From Streptomyces viridochromogenes (lineage in GTDB: Bacteria > Actinomycetota > Actinomycetes > Streptomycetales > Streptomycetaceae): DNA of 64,000 bases. The stretch lies in NCBI RefSeq assembly GCF_001270495.1, contig NZ_LGUR01000230.1, positions 1 to 64,000 of the forward strand, given 5' to 3'. Shown here one piece after another: positions 46,004-54,777 of the stretch. The notes beneath the pieces were generated by a model, which searched no databases, was not told the origin of the DNA, and saw only the letters and a list, made by a program, of their open reading frames with translations. Made by a program: the position numbers and the translations under genes. Every line of letters begins with the position of its first letter. Position 1 is the first letter of the stretch.

Positions 46004-46723
46004 ATGGTTGAGCTGGAGCTGGAGGACGGCCTGGCCGTCGTCACCATCGATCGTCCGCACGCCCGCAACGCCATCGACCCGCAGACCATGGGCGAACTGG
46101 AGAAGGCGCTGGACGCGACCGAGGGCGCACGGGCACTGGTGGTGACCGGGTCGGGCGAGAAGGCGTTCGTCTCCGGCGGCGACCTGAAGGAGCTGGCGCG
46201 ACTGCGCACCGAGCGCGAGGCCGCGGACATGGCGCTGCGGATGCGGGCGCTGTGCGACCGGATCGCCGCGTTCCCCGGACCGGTGGTGGCCGCACTCAAC
46301 GGGCACGCGCTGGGGGGCGGTGCGGAGGTGGCCGTGGCGGCCGACATCCGGATCGCCGCCGACGACGTCCGGATCGGCTTCACCCAGACGAAGCTCGCCA
46401 TCGTGCCCGCCTGGGGCGGTGCCGAGCGGCTGGCGCGGCTGGTGGGGCCCGGGCGGGCGCTGCTGCTGGCCGGCACCGGGCGGGTACTGGAGGCGGCCGA
46501 GGCCGAGCGGCTGGGGCTGGTGGATCTGGTCCTGCCCCGCGCGCAGTTCGCCGGCGGCTGGCGGGAGATGGCCCGCGCCCTGGCCACTCCGCAGGCGCGC
46601 GAGATCAAGAACCTCACCACCCGGACCCGACCGGCGCGCGAGGCCGCCGGGGCGTTCGCCCGGCTGTGGGTGTCCGAGGAGCACTGGGAAGCGGCGGAAA
46701 GGGTGATGTCCCGTGGTAAGTGA
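46004..46723 (+). CDS. enoyl-CoA hydratase/isomerase family protein
   Basis: 239 residues from ATG 46004 with GGAAGG upstream. AVVTIDRPHARNAIDPQTMG, SGGDLKELARL and NGHALGGGAEVAVAADIRI (oxyanion loops and first Glu) are typical crotonase features. Where rat hydratase has its second catalytic Glu, this protein reads FTQTKLAIVPAWGG with Gln or Thr, so it may be an isomerase or hydrolase rather than a hydratase. Overlaps the next gene by 11 bp. Confidence 0.83.
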   Translation: MVELELEDGLAVVTIDRPHARNAIDPQTMGELEKALDATEGARALVVTGSGEKAFVSGGDLKELARLRTEREAADMALRMRALCDRIAAFPGPVVAALNGHALGGGAEVAVAADIRIAADDVRIGFTQTKLAIVPAWGGAERLARLVGPGRALLLAGTGRVLEAAEAERLGLVDLVLPRAQFAGGWREMARALATPQAREIKNLTTRTRPAREAAGAFARLWVSEEHWEAAERVMSRGK

Positions 46724-47447
46724 AGTACGTGTCGACGAGGGGCCCTTCGGCCCCGAGGTCCGCCCCGAGGGCGTGGCCGTGGCACAGACGGTGCTGTACC
46801 TGCATGGCGATCCGCGGCTCGCGGGCACCCCGCAGGACGCACTGCCGACCGCCCGGGAACTGGCCCGGCTCACCGGGTACGCGGTCGTCTGCGCCCGCTA
46901 CCGGCCTCGCTTCCCGCAGGCCGTGGAGGACGTGTGGGCGGCCTGGGAGCACTGCCACGCCGGCGGTCCGGCGGCGGTGGCGGGCAAGCGGCTCGGCGGG
47001 GCCCTGGCCGCCGGCCTGCTGCTGCGGCTGCGCGACGCGGGCGTGACACTGCCGACCTGCGCGGTGTTCTCCTCACCGGTGCTGGACTTCATGCTGGACG
47101 CGCCGAGCCTGCTGCTCAACTCGGCGGCCGACCGCACCGTGGACGCCGAGGCACTGCCCATCCGCGCGGCCACATACGCGGGCACGACACCACGCGACCA
47201 TCCGATGCTCAGCCCTCTGCACGGCAACCTGCACGGGCTACCGCCGCTCCAGCTGCACGCGGCGGGCACGGAGGTGCTCCTCGACGACACGCTGTCCTTC
47301 GCGACCCGGGCGGCGCACTCCGGAGTCGCGGTGGACATGCGGATCCACGAGGACTCCGCCGCTCAGGGCCTGAGGCAGCTGGAGGCGACGGCTCAGTTCC
47401 TGCGGGCGTGGTGCCCGAACGGGCTGGTCACTCCCCGTCGCGGATGA
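46713..47447 (+). CDS. alpha/beta hydrolase-fold protein, apparently inactive
   Basis: 244 residues from GTG 46713. The fold is that of HSL/hydrolase-3 esterases: TVLYLHGDPRLAGT at the oxyanion position (normally HGGG), AREL then VVCARYRPRFPQAVEDVWAA, PPLQLHAAGTEVLLDDTLSF. The nucleophile loop, normally GDSAGG, reads GKRLGG, so the Ser is lost, and the C-terminal catalytic His region reads HEDSAAQG. A catalytic role is doubtful; binding or structural function is more likely. Its tail overlaps the convergent GMC gene by 20 bp. Confidence 0.7.
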   Translation: MVSEVRVDEGPFGPEVRPEGVAVAQTVLYLHGDPRLAGTPQDALPTARELARLTGYAVVCARYRPRFPQAVEDVWAAWEHCHAGGPAAVAGKRLGGALAAGLLLRLRDAGVTLPTCAVFSSPVLDFMLDAPSLLLNSAADRTVDAEALPIRAATYAGTTPRDHPMLSPLHGNLHGLPPLQLHAAGTEVLLDDTLSFATRAAHSGVAVDMRIHEDSAAQGLRQLEATAQFLRAWCPNGLVTPRRG

Positions 47448-49032
47448 ACTCCGCGGCGCGCCACGCCATCGCCATCACCGGCCCGTTGAGGTTTCCGGAC
47501 ACCATCGTCGGCAGGACGGACGCGTCGACCACCCGCAAGTGGTCGACGCCCCGCACGCGCAGCCGCCCGTCCGTCACGTCGTCCGCTCCGGGGCCCATCG
47601 CACAGGTGCCGATGGCGTGGAAACCGCAGTAGCCGCCGTCCAGCGCCGAGCGGACGATCTCCTCCTCGGCGTCGGACCGCACGTCCGGTCCGGGGAACAT
47701 CTCGTGCCGGATGCGGGAGGCGATCGGGTCGGTGGCGAAGAAGTCCCGCAGCCGGCGGAAGAGGTCCGCCGCGACCTGGCGGTCGTACTCCGTGGAGAAG
47801 TAGCCGGGGTCGATGTCCAGTCCGGCATCGGGGTCGGCGGAGGTGATGGCCAGCGACCCCTCGGAGGTGGGCCTGAGGACCATCGCGCACGCCGAGACCC
47901 CGGGCTCCTTCTCCACTCCCGTCGGCCTGCCCGGCCGGAGGGCGGCGAGGGACCAGGGGGCCAGCAGGGCTTCGGTGTCGGGCCGTTCGAGGTCCGGGCG
48001 TGACTTGAGGAAGGCCATCACGTCGTAGGCCGGACGGGCCAGCGGACCCCGGCGGGTGAGCAGGTAGGCGGCCGCGGTGCGAGCCTGGGCAGCCGGAGTG
48101 GCCAGGTACCGGTTGACGCCGAGCGGGGCGTTGAGGCGGAACCGCAGGGCCAGGCAGCGGTGTTCGCGCAGCCGGGCACCGACGTGGGGACGGTCCAGCC
48201 GTACCTCCACACCGGCGGCGCGCAGCACCTCGGCCGGGCCGATGCCGGACAGCTGGAGCAATCGGGGCGTGGCCAGGCTGCCGAGACTCAGGATCACCTC
48301 GTGCCGGGCGTGGACGTCCTGCTCCTGCCCGCCGGCCCCGCGTACCCGGACGCCGACGGCCTTGTCCCCGTCGAACAGCACTCTCGTGACAGTGGTGTCC
48401 CGGGTGATGGTCAGGTTCGGGCGGGAGCGCGCGGGGCGCAGGAAGGCGCGGGCCGCGCTGAAGCGCTGTCCGGCCTTGATGGTGGCCATCGTGTAGCCGA
48501 TCCGCTCGCCGTCCTCCTCGTTGACATCCGGCACAGGGCGCAGCCCGAACGCGCCCCCTGTGGCTATGAGTTCATCGCACAGCGGGTCCGGGTCGCGGAC
48601 CGTGGAGATGTGCAGCGGGCCGGCGGTACCGCGGGTGGGTGAGGGCCCCAGGGCGTTGTCCTCGATGGCCTGGAAGGCCGGCAGGACGCTGTCCCAGCCC
48701 CAGCCGGGGTTGCCGAGCCGCTCCAGGCCGTCCCAGTCGGCGCGGCCGCCCCGGTTGTAGACCATGCCGTTGACGGAGCTGGATCCGCCGAGCACCTTGC
48801 CGCGGACCCAGACCTCGGGGTTGCCGCCCTCTCGGAGCGGGCGGGTGCGGTAGTGCCAGGAGAACGCGGGGTCGCCGAAGAGCTTGCCGACGCCCTTCGG
48901 GATGCGCAGGTAGGGGTGCCGGTCGGCGCCGCCCGCCTCGACGAGCAGCACGCGTACCGCTGGTTCGCGCGAGAGCCGTTCGGCCAGGACGCAGCCCGCC
49001 GATCCGGCACCGGCGATGACGTAGTCGTACAT
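47428..49032 (-). CDS. GMC-family FAD oxidoreductase
   Basis: 534 residues from ATG 49032, chosen because AGAGGA lies five bases upstream; a GTG one codon earlier is possible. YDYVIAGAGSAGCVLAERLS binds FAD; VLGGSSSVNGMVYNRG and GSLATPRLLQLSGIGP are the two GMC signatures. Near the end, FHAIGTCAMGPG and VSGNLNGPVMAMAW carry the His and Asn of the alcohol-oxidising site. Choline-dehydrogenase-like alcohol oxidation. Last gene of the leftward Rieske operon. Confidence 0.9.
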   Translation of the reverse strand: MYDYVIAGAGSAGCVLAERLSREPAVRVLLVEAGGADRHPYLRIPKGVGKLFGDPAFSWHYRTRPLREGGNPEVWVRGKVLGGSSSVNGMVYNRGGRADWDGLERLGNPGWGWDSVLPAFQAIEDNALGPSPTRGTAGPLHISTVRDPDPLCDELIATGGAFGLRPVPDVNEEDGERIGYTMATIKAGQRFSAARAFLRPARSRPNLTITRDTTVTRVLFDGDKAVGVRVRGAGGQEQDVHARHEVILSLGSLATPRLLQLSGIGPAEVLRAAGVEVRLDRPHVGARLREHRCLALRFRLNAPLGVNRYLATPAAQARTAAAYLLTRRGPLARPAYDVMAFLKSRPDLERPDTEALLAPWSLAALRPGRPTGVEKEPGVSACAMVLRPTSEGSLAITSADPDAGLDIDPGYFSTEYDRQVAADLFRRLRDFFATDPIASRIRHEMFPGPDVRSDAEEEIVRSALDGGYCGFHAIGTCAMGPGADDVTDGRLRVRGVDHLRVVDASVLPTMVSGNLNGPVMAMAWRAAEFIRDGE

Positions 49033-49123
49033 CACGGTCCTCTCTGTGGGTGAGAGGACGCGACGGCGCCGCGCGGTCCCCTCCTCGGCTTCCCGCGCGG
49101 CGCCGCCAGGTGGTGGCAGCGGG

Positions 49124-50407
49124 TCAGGAGCCCGGGGTGTCGTCGCGGTACACCCGGCCGCCCTTCATCACGAAGCACACCCGTCCGGTGACGGACAGGT
49201 CGGTGAGCGGATCGCCGGGCACCGCGATGACGTCGGCGAGCAGTCCGGGGGCGATCCGGCCCCGGTCTCCGGCGTCGATCAGTTCGGCGGCGACGGTCGT
49301 CGCGGCGCGCAGGGCGTCGACCGGCCGCATGCCCCGGTCGGCCAGGGCGAGGAGTTCCATGACGCCCTTGCCGTGCGGGATGGCGGGGGCGTCGGTGCCC
49401 AGGGCGACCTTGACCCCGCGCCGGATCGCGCGGGCGGTGGACTCCCGGGCGCGTGGGAAGACCTCGGCGGCCTTCGCCCGGAGCGCCGGGTCCGCGTGCG
49501 CGGTGTCCATGCCCTCGGTGAGCGAGGTGGTGGCCACCAGGAAGGTACCTCGTTCGACCATCAGGTCGAGGGTCGCGTCGCTCGCCAGGAAACCGTGCTC
49601 GATGCAGTCGATCCCCGCCTCGACGGCGGCCCGGATCGCCGAGTCGCCCATGCAGTGCGCGGCGACCTTGAGCCCCGCACGGTGCGCCTCGTCGACGGCG
49701 GCACGCAGCTCCTCGTCGGAGTACTGCTGCGCGCCGGCGGGGCCGGTGTGCGACATGACCCCGTTGGAGGCGCACACCTTGATGACGCGCGCCCCGTACT
49801 TGATCTGGTGGCGGACCGCCTTGCGCACCTCCGCCACCCCGTTGGCGATCCCCTCCTCCACCGTGAGGGGCAGCACCCCGGGGGCGAACGCCTGGAACAT
49901 GGTCGGGTCGAGGTGTCCGCCGGTCGGGGCGATCGCGTGCCCGGCGGGCACCACGCGCGGGCCCTCGACCCACCCGAGGTCGATCGCCTTCTTCAGCGCC
50001 ACGTCGAGCAGCACTCCCCCGGTCTGCACGAACAGACCGAGATTGCGCACGGTGGTGTAGCCCCGCCGCAGCGTGCGCCGGGCGTTGGCCGCGGCGCGCA
50101 GGGTCCGCACGGCCGGGTCCTCCTGGACGGGGATCAGCGGGCTGCGGTGGTCGGGCCCGCCGAGGAAGAGGTTGACCTCCATGTCCATCAGGCCCGGCAG
50201 CAGGGTGACATCCCCGAGGTCGCGGACGACCGTGCCCTCCGGCAGCCGGGCCGGCCGGATCTCGGCGATGTGCTCGCCCACCACGAGCACCTCGCCGGGC
50301 TCGGCGATCTCGCCCTTGTCGATGTCCAGCAGCCGCGCCGCGCGCAGCAGCACGGGGGGCTGCGGCGTCTTCTCCCGGGGGGCCTGCCCGGGTTCCCGCG
50401 CGGCCAT
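49124..50407 (-). CDS. amidohydrolase (imidazolonepropionase-like), unusual metal site
   Basis: 427 residues from ATG 50407, overlapping the TGA of the small gene upstream (TGATG). Composite beta-domain plus TIM-barrel. Lys in ARVIKVCASNG, His in VAAHCMGDSAI, His in CIEHGFLASD and Asp in VALGTDAPAIPHG are present. The HxH motif after strand 1, normally DxHxH, reads GLMDMEVNLF, so both His are replaced (Glu and Asn). Either metal binding is altered or catalysis is lost. Product and substrate unknown. Confidence 0.8.
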   Translation of the reverse strand: MAAREPGQAPREKTPQPPVLLRAARLLDIDKGEIAEPGEVLVVGEHIAEIRPARLPEGTVVRDLGDVTLLPGLMDMEVNLFLGGPDHRSPLIPVQEDPAVRTLRAAANARRTLRRGYTTVRNLGLFVQTGGVLLDVALKKAIDLGWVEGPRVVPAGHAIAPTGGHLDPTMFQAFAPGVLPLTVEEGIANGVAEVRKAVRHQIKYGARVIKVCASNGVMSHTGPAGAQQYSDEELRAAVDEAHRAGLKVAAHCMGDSAIRAAVEAGIDCIEHGFLASDATLDLMVERGTFLVATTSLTEGMDTAHADPALRAKAAEVFPRARESTARAIRRGVKVALGTDAPAIPHGKGVMELLALADRGMRPVDALRAATTVAAELIDAGDRGRIAPGLLADVIAVPGDPLTDLSVTGRVCFVMKGGRVYRDDTPGS

Positions 50408-50736
50408 CACACGGCGGGTTCGATGACGGCGTCGATGCTGGACGGGCCGCTGTCCGGGACCCTCGGCTGGCCCCACGCCTCCACCGGGAAGGCGACGGTC
50501 ACCAGTGCGCAGAACGCCCACAGCAGGTGCTTGTCCTCTTCGCCGATGTCGTCGAGGCTCAGGTTCTCCAGGTACTCGGTGTTCTGCTGGAGGAGTGGAT
50601 ACGCCACGTCGTAGAAGGCCTGAAGCTCCTCCATGGTGCTGCTGACGCGTTTGGCGTAGCGGGCCCGCTCGCCGCGGACCGCCCAGTCCGCGAAGGGTTC
50701 CAGCGCGGCGAAGCCGGGGGGAAAGACGTTGCCCAT
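50407..50736 (-). CDS. small hypothetical protein beside the Rieske oxygenase
   Basis: 109 residues, mostly helical and acidic in the middle: GERARYAKRVSSTMEELQAF, LLQQNTEYLENLSLDDIGEE, DKHLLWAFCALVTVAFPVEA. No signal peptide or known domain. It starts 50 bp after the oxygenase gene and is coupled to the amidohydrolase. A dedicated oxygenase partner or small subunit is possible. Confidence 0.65.
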   Translation of the reverse strand: MGNVFPPGFAALEPFADWAVRGERARYAKRVSSTMEELQAFYDVAYPLLQQNTEYLENLSLDDIGEEDKHLLWAFCALVTVAFPVEAWGQPRVPDSGPSSIDAVIEPAV

Positions 50737-50786
50737 GTCAAAGGTCTCCGTTGTCTGTTCGGCGGGCGTCTTCGGGCGGAGGGTGC

Positions 50787-52070
50787 TCAGGAGGCGGGTG
50801 CCGTGGAGTTCTGCTGCTGGTGGTCGCGCACGTAGCTCTGCGCGGTGGTGTGCAGGTGGCGCAGCAGGACCTCCTGGTCGCAGAGGGGGAACTGGTCCAC
50901 CGTGCGCGACTCGAGCATGGTCTGGGTCGCCTCCAGGGTGTTGCCGTCCTGGAGGCCGTACTCCTTGAACGTCACCGCGGCCAGTTCCTGCTGGAGCCGC
51001 TCGAAGCCGTTCTTCGGCGGGACGAAGTAGCAGGTCCCCTCGAAGATGTGGGTGTTGTACGAGGTCGGCCAGTAGTGGTAGGTCAGCACCCAGTTGGGCC
51101 GCCAGATCAGCAGCATGAAGTTGGGGAAGAACACGAACGAGTCCATCCCCCAGACCTCACTGCGCGTCGGGTTGATCGCCGGCGGCAGCTCCTCGGTCGT
51201 CATGCCGATGTCGGGGGCGTCCCACGGGCCGAAGAGTCCGCTGCGCAGGACCCGTTCGATGGGCTTGACCATCGCCTTCTCCTTGGGGGGCGCGATGCCG
51301 CCCCAGGAGGAGACCATGCTGTGCGGGCCGTCGATGTCGTACGCCAGCGCCTCGTAGCCGTACTTCTTGATCTTGGCGGCCTCGCCCGACTCGTACTGGC
51401 CGGCATGGAGGATCGGCGCGTGGTAGAACTCGGCGAACGCGTCGATGAACAGCTTCCAGTTGCTGCCGATCTCGGCGCGGTACTTGTGCACCTGGGTCAG
51501 CTTGTGGAACGGGTAGCCGTCGATGCCCTGCGCGAACTTGCCGAGGTATGCCTTGAGGGGCGTGGTGTTCTCCGGGTCGAGGTTGACGAAGATGAACCCC
51601 TCCCACACCTCCGTCCGCACCTGCATCAGCCCGTACTTCGACTTGTCGATGTCGAAGAACTCCGACTCCTGCTGGACGAAGGTGAGCTTGCCTTCCAAGT
51701 CGTAGCGCCAGGCGTGGTACTTGCAGGTGAAGGCCCGGCAGGTGCCCTTGGTCTCCTCGCGCGGGTAGTCGTCCCACACGAGCTTGTTGCCGCGGTGACG
51801 GCACACGTTGTGGAAGGCGCGCACCTCTCCGTCCGTGCCGCGGACCACGACGACGGACGCCCGGGCAGCGTCCAGCTCCTTGGTGAAGTAACTGCCCTTG
51901 CGCGGGAGTTGCTCGACGCGCCCGACGTTCAGCCAGGTCCGGCGGAAGACGGCGTCCCGTTCCAGCTCGTAGAACTCCGGCGAGATCGAGTCCGCGTAGG
52001 AGACGGGACCGGTGTCGATCTTGAAGTGCTCGGTCCAACTGCCCTCGGCGGGCTTGGGGAAGTGTGCCAT
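50787..52070 (-). CDS. Rieske non-haem iron oxygenase, alpha subunit
   Basis: 427 residues from ATG 52070, with GGAGG nine bases upstream. Rieske 2Fe-2S ligands: Cys-x-His in NVCRHRGNK and Cys-x-x-His in FTCKYHAWRYD. The catalytic domain contains NWKLFIDAFAEFYHAPILH, giving the two His of the mononuclear iron, and a later Asp. Hydroxylates an aromatic or alicyclic substrate; no beta subunit is seen. The KshB-like reductase at 44969 is a likely electron donor. First gene of the leftward operon, operator at 52124-52140. Confidence 0.9.
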   Translation of the reverse strand: MAHFPKPAEGSWTEHFKIDTGPVSYADSISPEFYELERDAVFRRTWLNVGRVEQLPRKGSYFTKELDAARASVVVVRGTDGEVRAFHNVCRHRGNKLVWDDYPREETKGTCRAFTCKYHAWRYDLEGKLTFVQQESEFFDIDKSKYGLMQVRTEVWEGFIFVNLDPENTTPLKAYLGKFAQGIDGYPFHKLTQVHKYRAEIGSNWKLFIDAFAEFYHAPILHAGQYESGEAAKIKKYGYEALAYDIDGPHSMVSSWGGIAPPKEKAMVKPIERVLRSGLFGPWDAPDIGMTTEELPPAINPTRSEVWGMDSFVFFPNFMLLIWRPNWVLTYHYWPTSYNTHIFEGTCYFVPPKNGFERLQQELAAVTFKEYGLQDGNTLEATQTMLESRTVDQFPLCDQEVLLRHLHTTAQSYVRDHQQQNSTAPAS

Positions 52071-52102
52071 GGGTCGGAACCTCCACTCGGGGTGACCCCA
52101 GT

Positions 52103-52140
52103 CACGATAACAATAGTCTCGATTTTGAGAATAGCGTTTT
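52103..52140. promoter_or_regulatory. operator region before the Rieske operon
   Basis: TGAGAA-N5-TTTTCA (52124-52140, one mismatch to consensus) and a weaker CGATAA-N5-GTCTCG (52103-52119), centres 21 bp apart. Lies between the leftward Rieske operon and the rightward GH3 gene. Confidence 0.55.
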
Positions 52141-52242
52141 CACATACTGTCAACGTGCTTTGGTCTCAGGCGTTGAGTTCATTTCCGCATGCCGGTAGCT
52201 TCGTATCACTGGCGTCACAGCTCTGTGCATGCAGGAGGGACG

Positions 52243-54777
52243 ATGGCGACACGCCGCACGAACACGACCCGATCGGGCCGTAGGAGAAGGCTTCGGCTCA
52301 CCAGCATGCTGATCACCGTGTCCGGTGTCGCCGTGCTGGGAGTCGCTCCCGCGGGCCACTCCGGACGGCCCGCGGCGAACTCCCCCGACAGGCTCTCGCA
52401 GCTGGTCGCGGAGATGGCCCTGGAGGAGAAGCTGTCGTTCGTCCAGGGCCGATGGGACGATCCACAGCGACAGGAGATCGGTGCGTCGGGATACATCCCC
52501 GGAGTGGCCAGGCTCGGGATTCCGCCCCTGCGGATGAGCGATGGTCCGGCCGGTACGCGCGCCGCCCCCTCCTCGACGGCGATGCCGGCACCGGTCACCC
52601 TGGCCTCCTCCTTCGACGACCGGCTGGCGCGTGAGTACGGAAGGGTCCTCGGCCGCGACGGACGCGCCCGGGGCATGGACGTGGTGCTCGCTCCGATGGT
52701 CAACACCATCCGCGTGCCGTACGCGGGCCGCAACTTCGAGTCCTACAGCGAGGACCCGCTCGTCAACTCCCGCATGGTGAGCCAGGAGGTCCGCGGCATC
52801 CAGGACGAGGGTCTGATCGCCACGACCAAGCACTTCGCGGCCAACAACCAGGAGACCGATCGCCAGACCATCAACGCCGACGTCGGGGAGCAGGCGCTCC
52901 ACGAGGTGGAACTCTCCGGATTCGAAGCAGCCGTCAAGGCCGGTACCGGATCGCTCATGTGCTCCTACAACAAGGTCAACGGCGCGCACGCCTGCAGCAA
53001 CGACACCCTGCTGACCTCCATCCTGCGGGAGCAGTGGGGATTCGGCGGATGGGTGATGTCGGACTGGGGCGGAACCCGCGCCACGACCGACATCCTCCGC
53101 GGACTCGACCAGGACATGCCCGGTCCGCCCATAGGGCCGGACTACTTCGGTGCGCCGCTCAAGGCCGCGATACAGGACGGCTCGATCCCGGTCACGGCTC
53201 TGGACCGGTCCGTCACCCGCATCCTCGGCACCATGCAGAGGTTCGGTCTGCTGCGCTGCGCATCCCCTCAAGGGCCCGTGCCGGGCTGCTCGTTGCCGGC
53301 ACGTCCCCGATTCGACGCCACAGCCAGTAACGCCGTCGCCCAGCGGGTGGCCGAGGACGGGGCCGTCCTGCTGCGCAACAAGGGCGACGCCCTGCCGCTC
53401 GGCCGGCGTGCGGCCCGGGACATCGCGGTCATCGGCACCCCGGCCGTCGCGCCCGTGATCGGGGGTGGAGGCAGTTCCTCGGTGATCCCCACGACCGTGC
53501 CCGTGCCACGGGAGGAGATCGCCAAGCGCGCCGGAAGCGGCTCGAAGGTTTCCTACCGTCCGGGCGTCGACACCATCGGCACGGTGATCCCCGGTTCGGC
53601 GCTCTCCGGCGGAGCCATCGACCACACCGGAGACAACGCGCTCACGACCAAGACCTACGACCAGACACGCACGCTGACGGCGCCCGAGGACGGCGACTAC
53701 CTGATCAGCATCCGCTCGACGGTGAGCAACCGGTCGCTGACCGTCGACGGCCGAAAGGTCGCCGAGGCGAACAGCTACCGCACCGACACGCTCACCGGCA
53801 CCTCCGCACGTGTCCACCTCAAGGCGGGGAAACACGAGATCGGTGTGAAGGTGAAGGGCTACGGCACCGACCCGAAAATGCAGGTGCAACTGACCTGGAC
53901 CCCACCTCAGGCCGCGCGGGCCGACCTGGCGGCGGCCGTCTCCGCCGCCAGGAAGGCCGAGACCGCTGTGGTGTTCGCCTACAACGAGCAGACAGAGGGC
54001 GCGGACCGCACCACGCTGGCGTTGCCTCACGACCAGGACGCCCTCGTCTCGGCGGTCGCCAAGGCCAACCGCAACACGATCGTCGTCCTGAACACCGGCG
54101 GACCTGTCACGATGCCGTGGCTGAGCTCGGTCCAAAGCGTGCTGCAGATGCACTACCCCGGCCAGATGGGCGGGACCGCCACCGCGCGGTTGCTCTTCGG
54201 CGACGCGGCACCAGGGGGCAGGCTCACCCAGACCTTCCCGCTGGACGACGCGCACACGATCGTGAGCGGTATGCCTCGACGCTTCCCGGGCGTCGACGGG
54301 CAGGAGGAGTATTCCGAGGGTGTCTTGACAGGCCACCGCTGGTACGACCAGCAGAGGATGAAGACGCTGTTTCCCTTCGGCTACGGGCTGTCCTACACGA
54401 CGTTCTCCTACCGCGGCCTGAAGGTCACGCCGCGGCCCGGAGGGCTGAGCGTCAGCTTCACGATCAAGAACACCGGTGAACGCGCCGGCCAGGAAGTCCC
54501 GCAGATCTACCTCGGACCCAGCTCCGAGGTGAGGAACGCGCAGCAGCCCCCGCGGAAGCTGGTGGGGTACCAGAAGGTCCGCCTGGGCCCTGACGAGTCC
54601 CGCCGGGTCACGGTCACCGTGGCCGAGCGGCAACTCCAGTACTGGGACAGCGCCGCGGACGGCTGGGTCACGGGCACCGGCTCCCGGGACGTCTGGGTGG
54701 GCTCGTCCTCCCGGGACCTGCCGCTCCACCGCGAAGTCACCGTCCGTGAGGTCCGCGGCGCCCGGGAGGGACGGTGA
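52243..54777 (+). CDS. secreted GH3 beta-glycosidase with PA14 domain
   Basis: 844 residues from ATG 52243 (GGAGGG upstream). Arg-rich start then LTSMLITVSGVAVLGVAPAG form a signal peptide. GH3 N-domain with MSDGPAGTR, TTKHFAANNQETDR and nucleophile Asp274 in VMSDWGG. C-domain with likely acid/base in NEQTEGADR. A PA14-like insert (about 470-555) and a fibronectin-III-like end. The same architecture occurs in DesR, which deglucosylates macrolides outside the cell. The TGA overlaps the GTG of the next gene. May remove a sugar from the island's substrate. Confidence 0.9.
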   Translation: MATRRTNTTRSGRRRRLRLTSMLITVSGVAVLGVAPAGHSGRPAANSPDRLSQLVAEMALEEKLSFVQGRWDDPQRQEIGASGYIPGVARLGIPPLRMSDGPAGTRAAPSSTAMPAPVTLASSFDDRLAREYGRVLGRDGRARGMDVVLAPMVNTIRVPYAGRNFESYSEDPLVNSRMVSQEVRGIQDEGLIATTKHFAANNQETDRQTINADVGEQALHEVELSGFEAAVKAGTGSLMCSYNKVNGAHACSNDTLLTSILREQWGFGGWVMSDWGGTRATTDILRGLDQDMPGPPIGPDYFGAPLKAAIQDGSIPVTALDRSVTRILGTMQRFGLLRCASPQGPVPGCSLPARPRFDATASNAVAQRVAEDGAVLLRNKGDALPLGRRAARDIAVIGTPAVAPVIGGGGSSSVIPTTVPVPREEIAKRAGSGSKVSYRPGVDTIGTVIPGSALSGGAIDHTGDNALTTKTYDQTRTLTAPEDGDYLISIRSTVSNRSLTVDGRKVAEANSYRTDTLTGTSARVHLKAGKHEIGVKVKGYGTDPKMQVQLTWTPPQAARADLAAAVSAARKAETAVVFAYNEQTEGADRTTLALPHDQDALVSAVAKANRNTIVVLNTGGPVTMPWLSSVQSVLQMHYPGQMGGTATARLLFGDAAPGGRLTQTFPLDDAHTIVSGMPRRFPGVDGQEEYSEGVLTGHRWYDQQRMKTLFPFGYGLSYTTFSYRGLKVTPRPGGLSVSFTIKNTGERAGQEVPQIYLGPSSEVRNAQQPPRKLVGYQKVRLGPDESRRVTVTVAERQLQYWDSAADGWVTGTGSRDVWVGSSSRDLPLHREVTVREVRGAREGR

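Noticed and set aside
44969..52070. Assigning the reductase and Rieske protein as KshB and KshA
   Set aside because: The Rieske protein's spacing (Cys-x-His, then 25 or so residues, CKYH) and its N-terminus do not resemble KshA; only the reductase layout is similar and that is shared by many reductases.
21512..52140. The repeated palindromes as KstR or KstR2 boxes
   Set aside because: Known KstR-type boxes have AAC/GTT cores; here the arms are GAGAA/TTCTC.
52150..54729. Very long minus-strand open frame opposite the GH3 gene
   Set aside because: Same cause; no domain or ribosome site, while the plus strand has full GH3 motifs.
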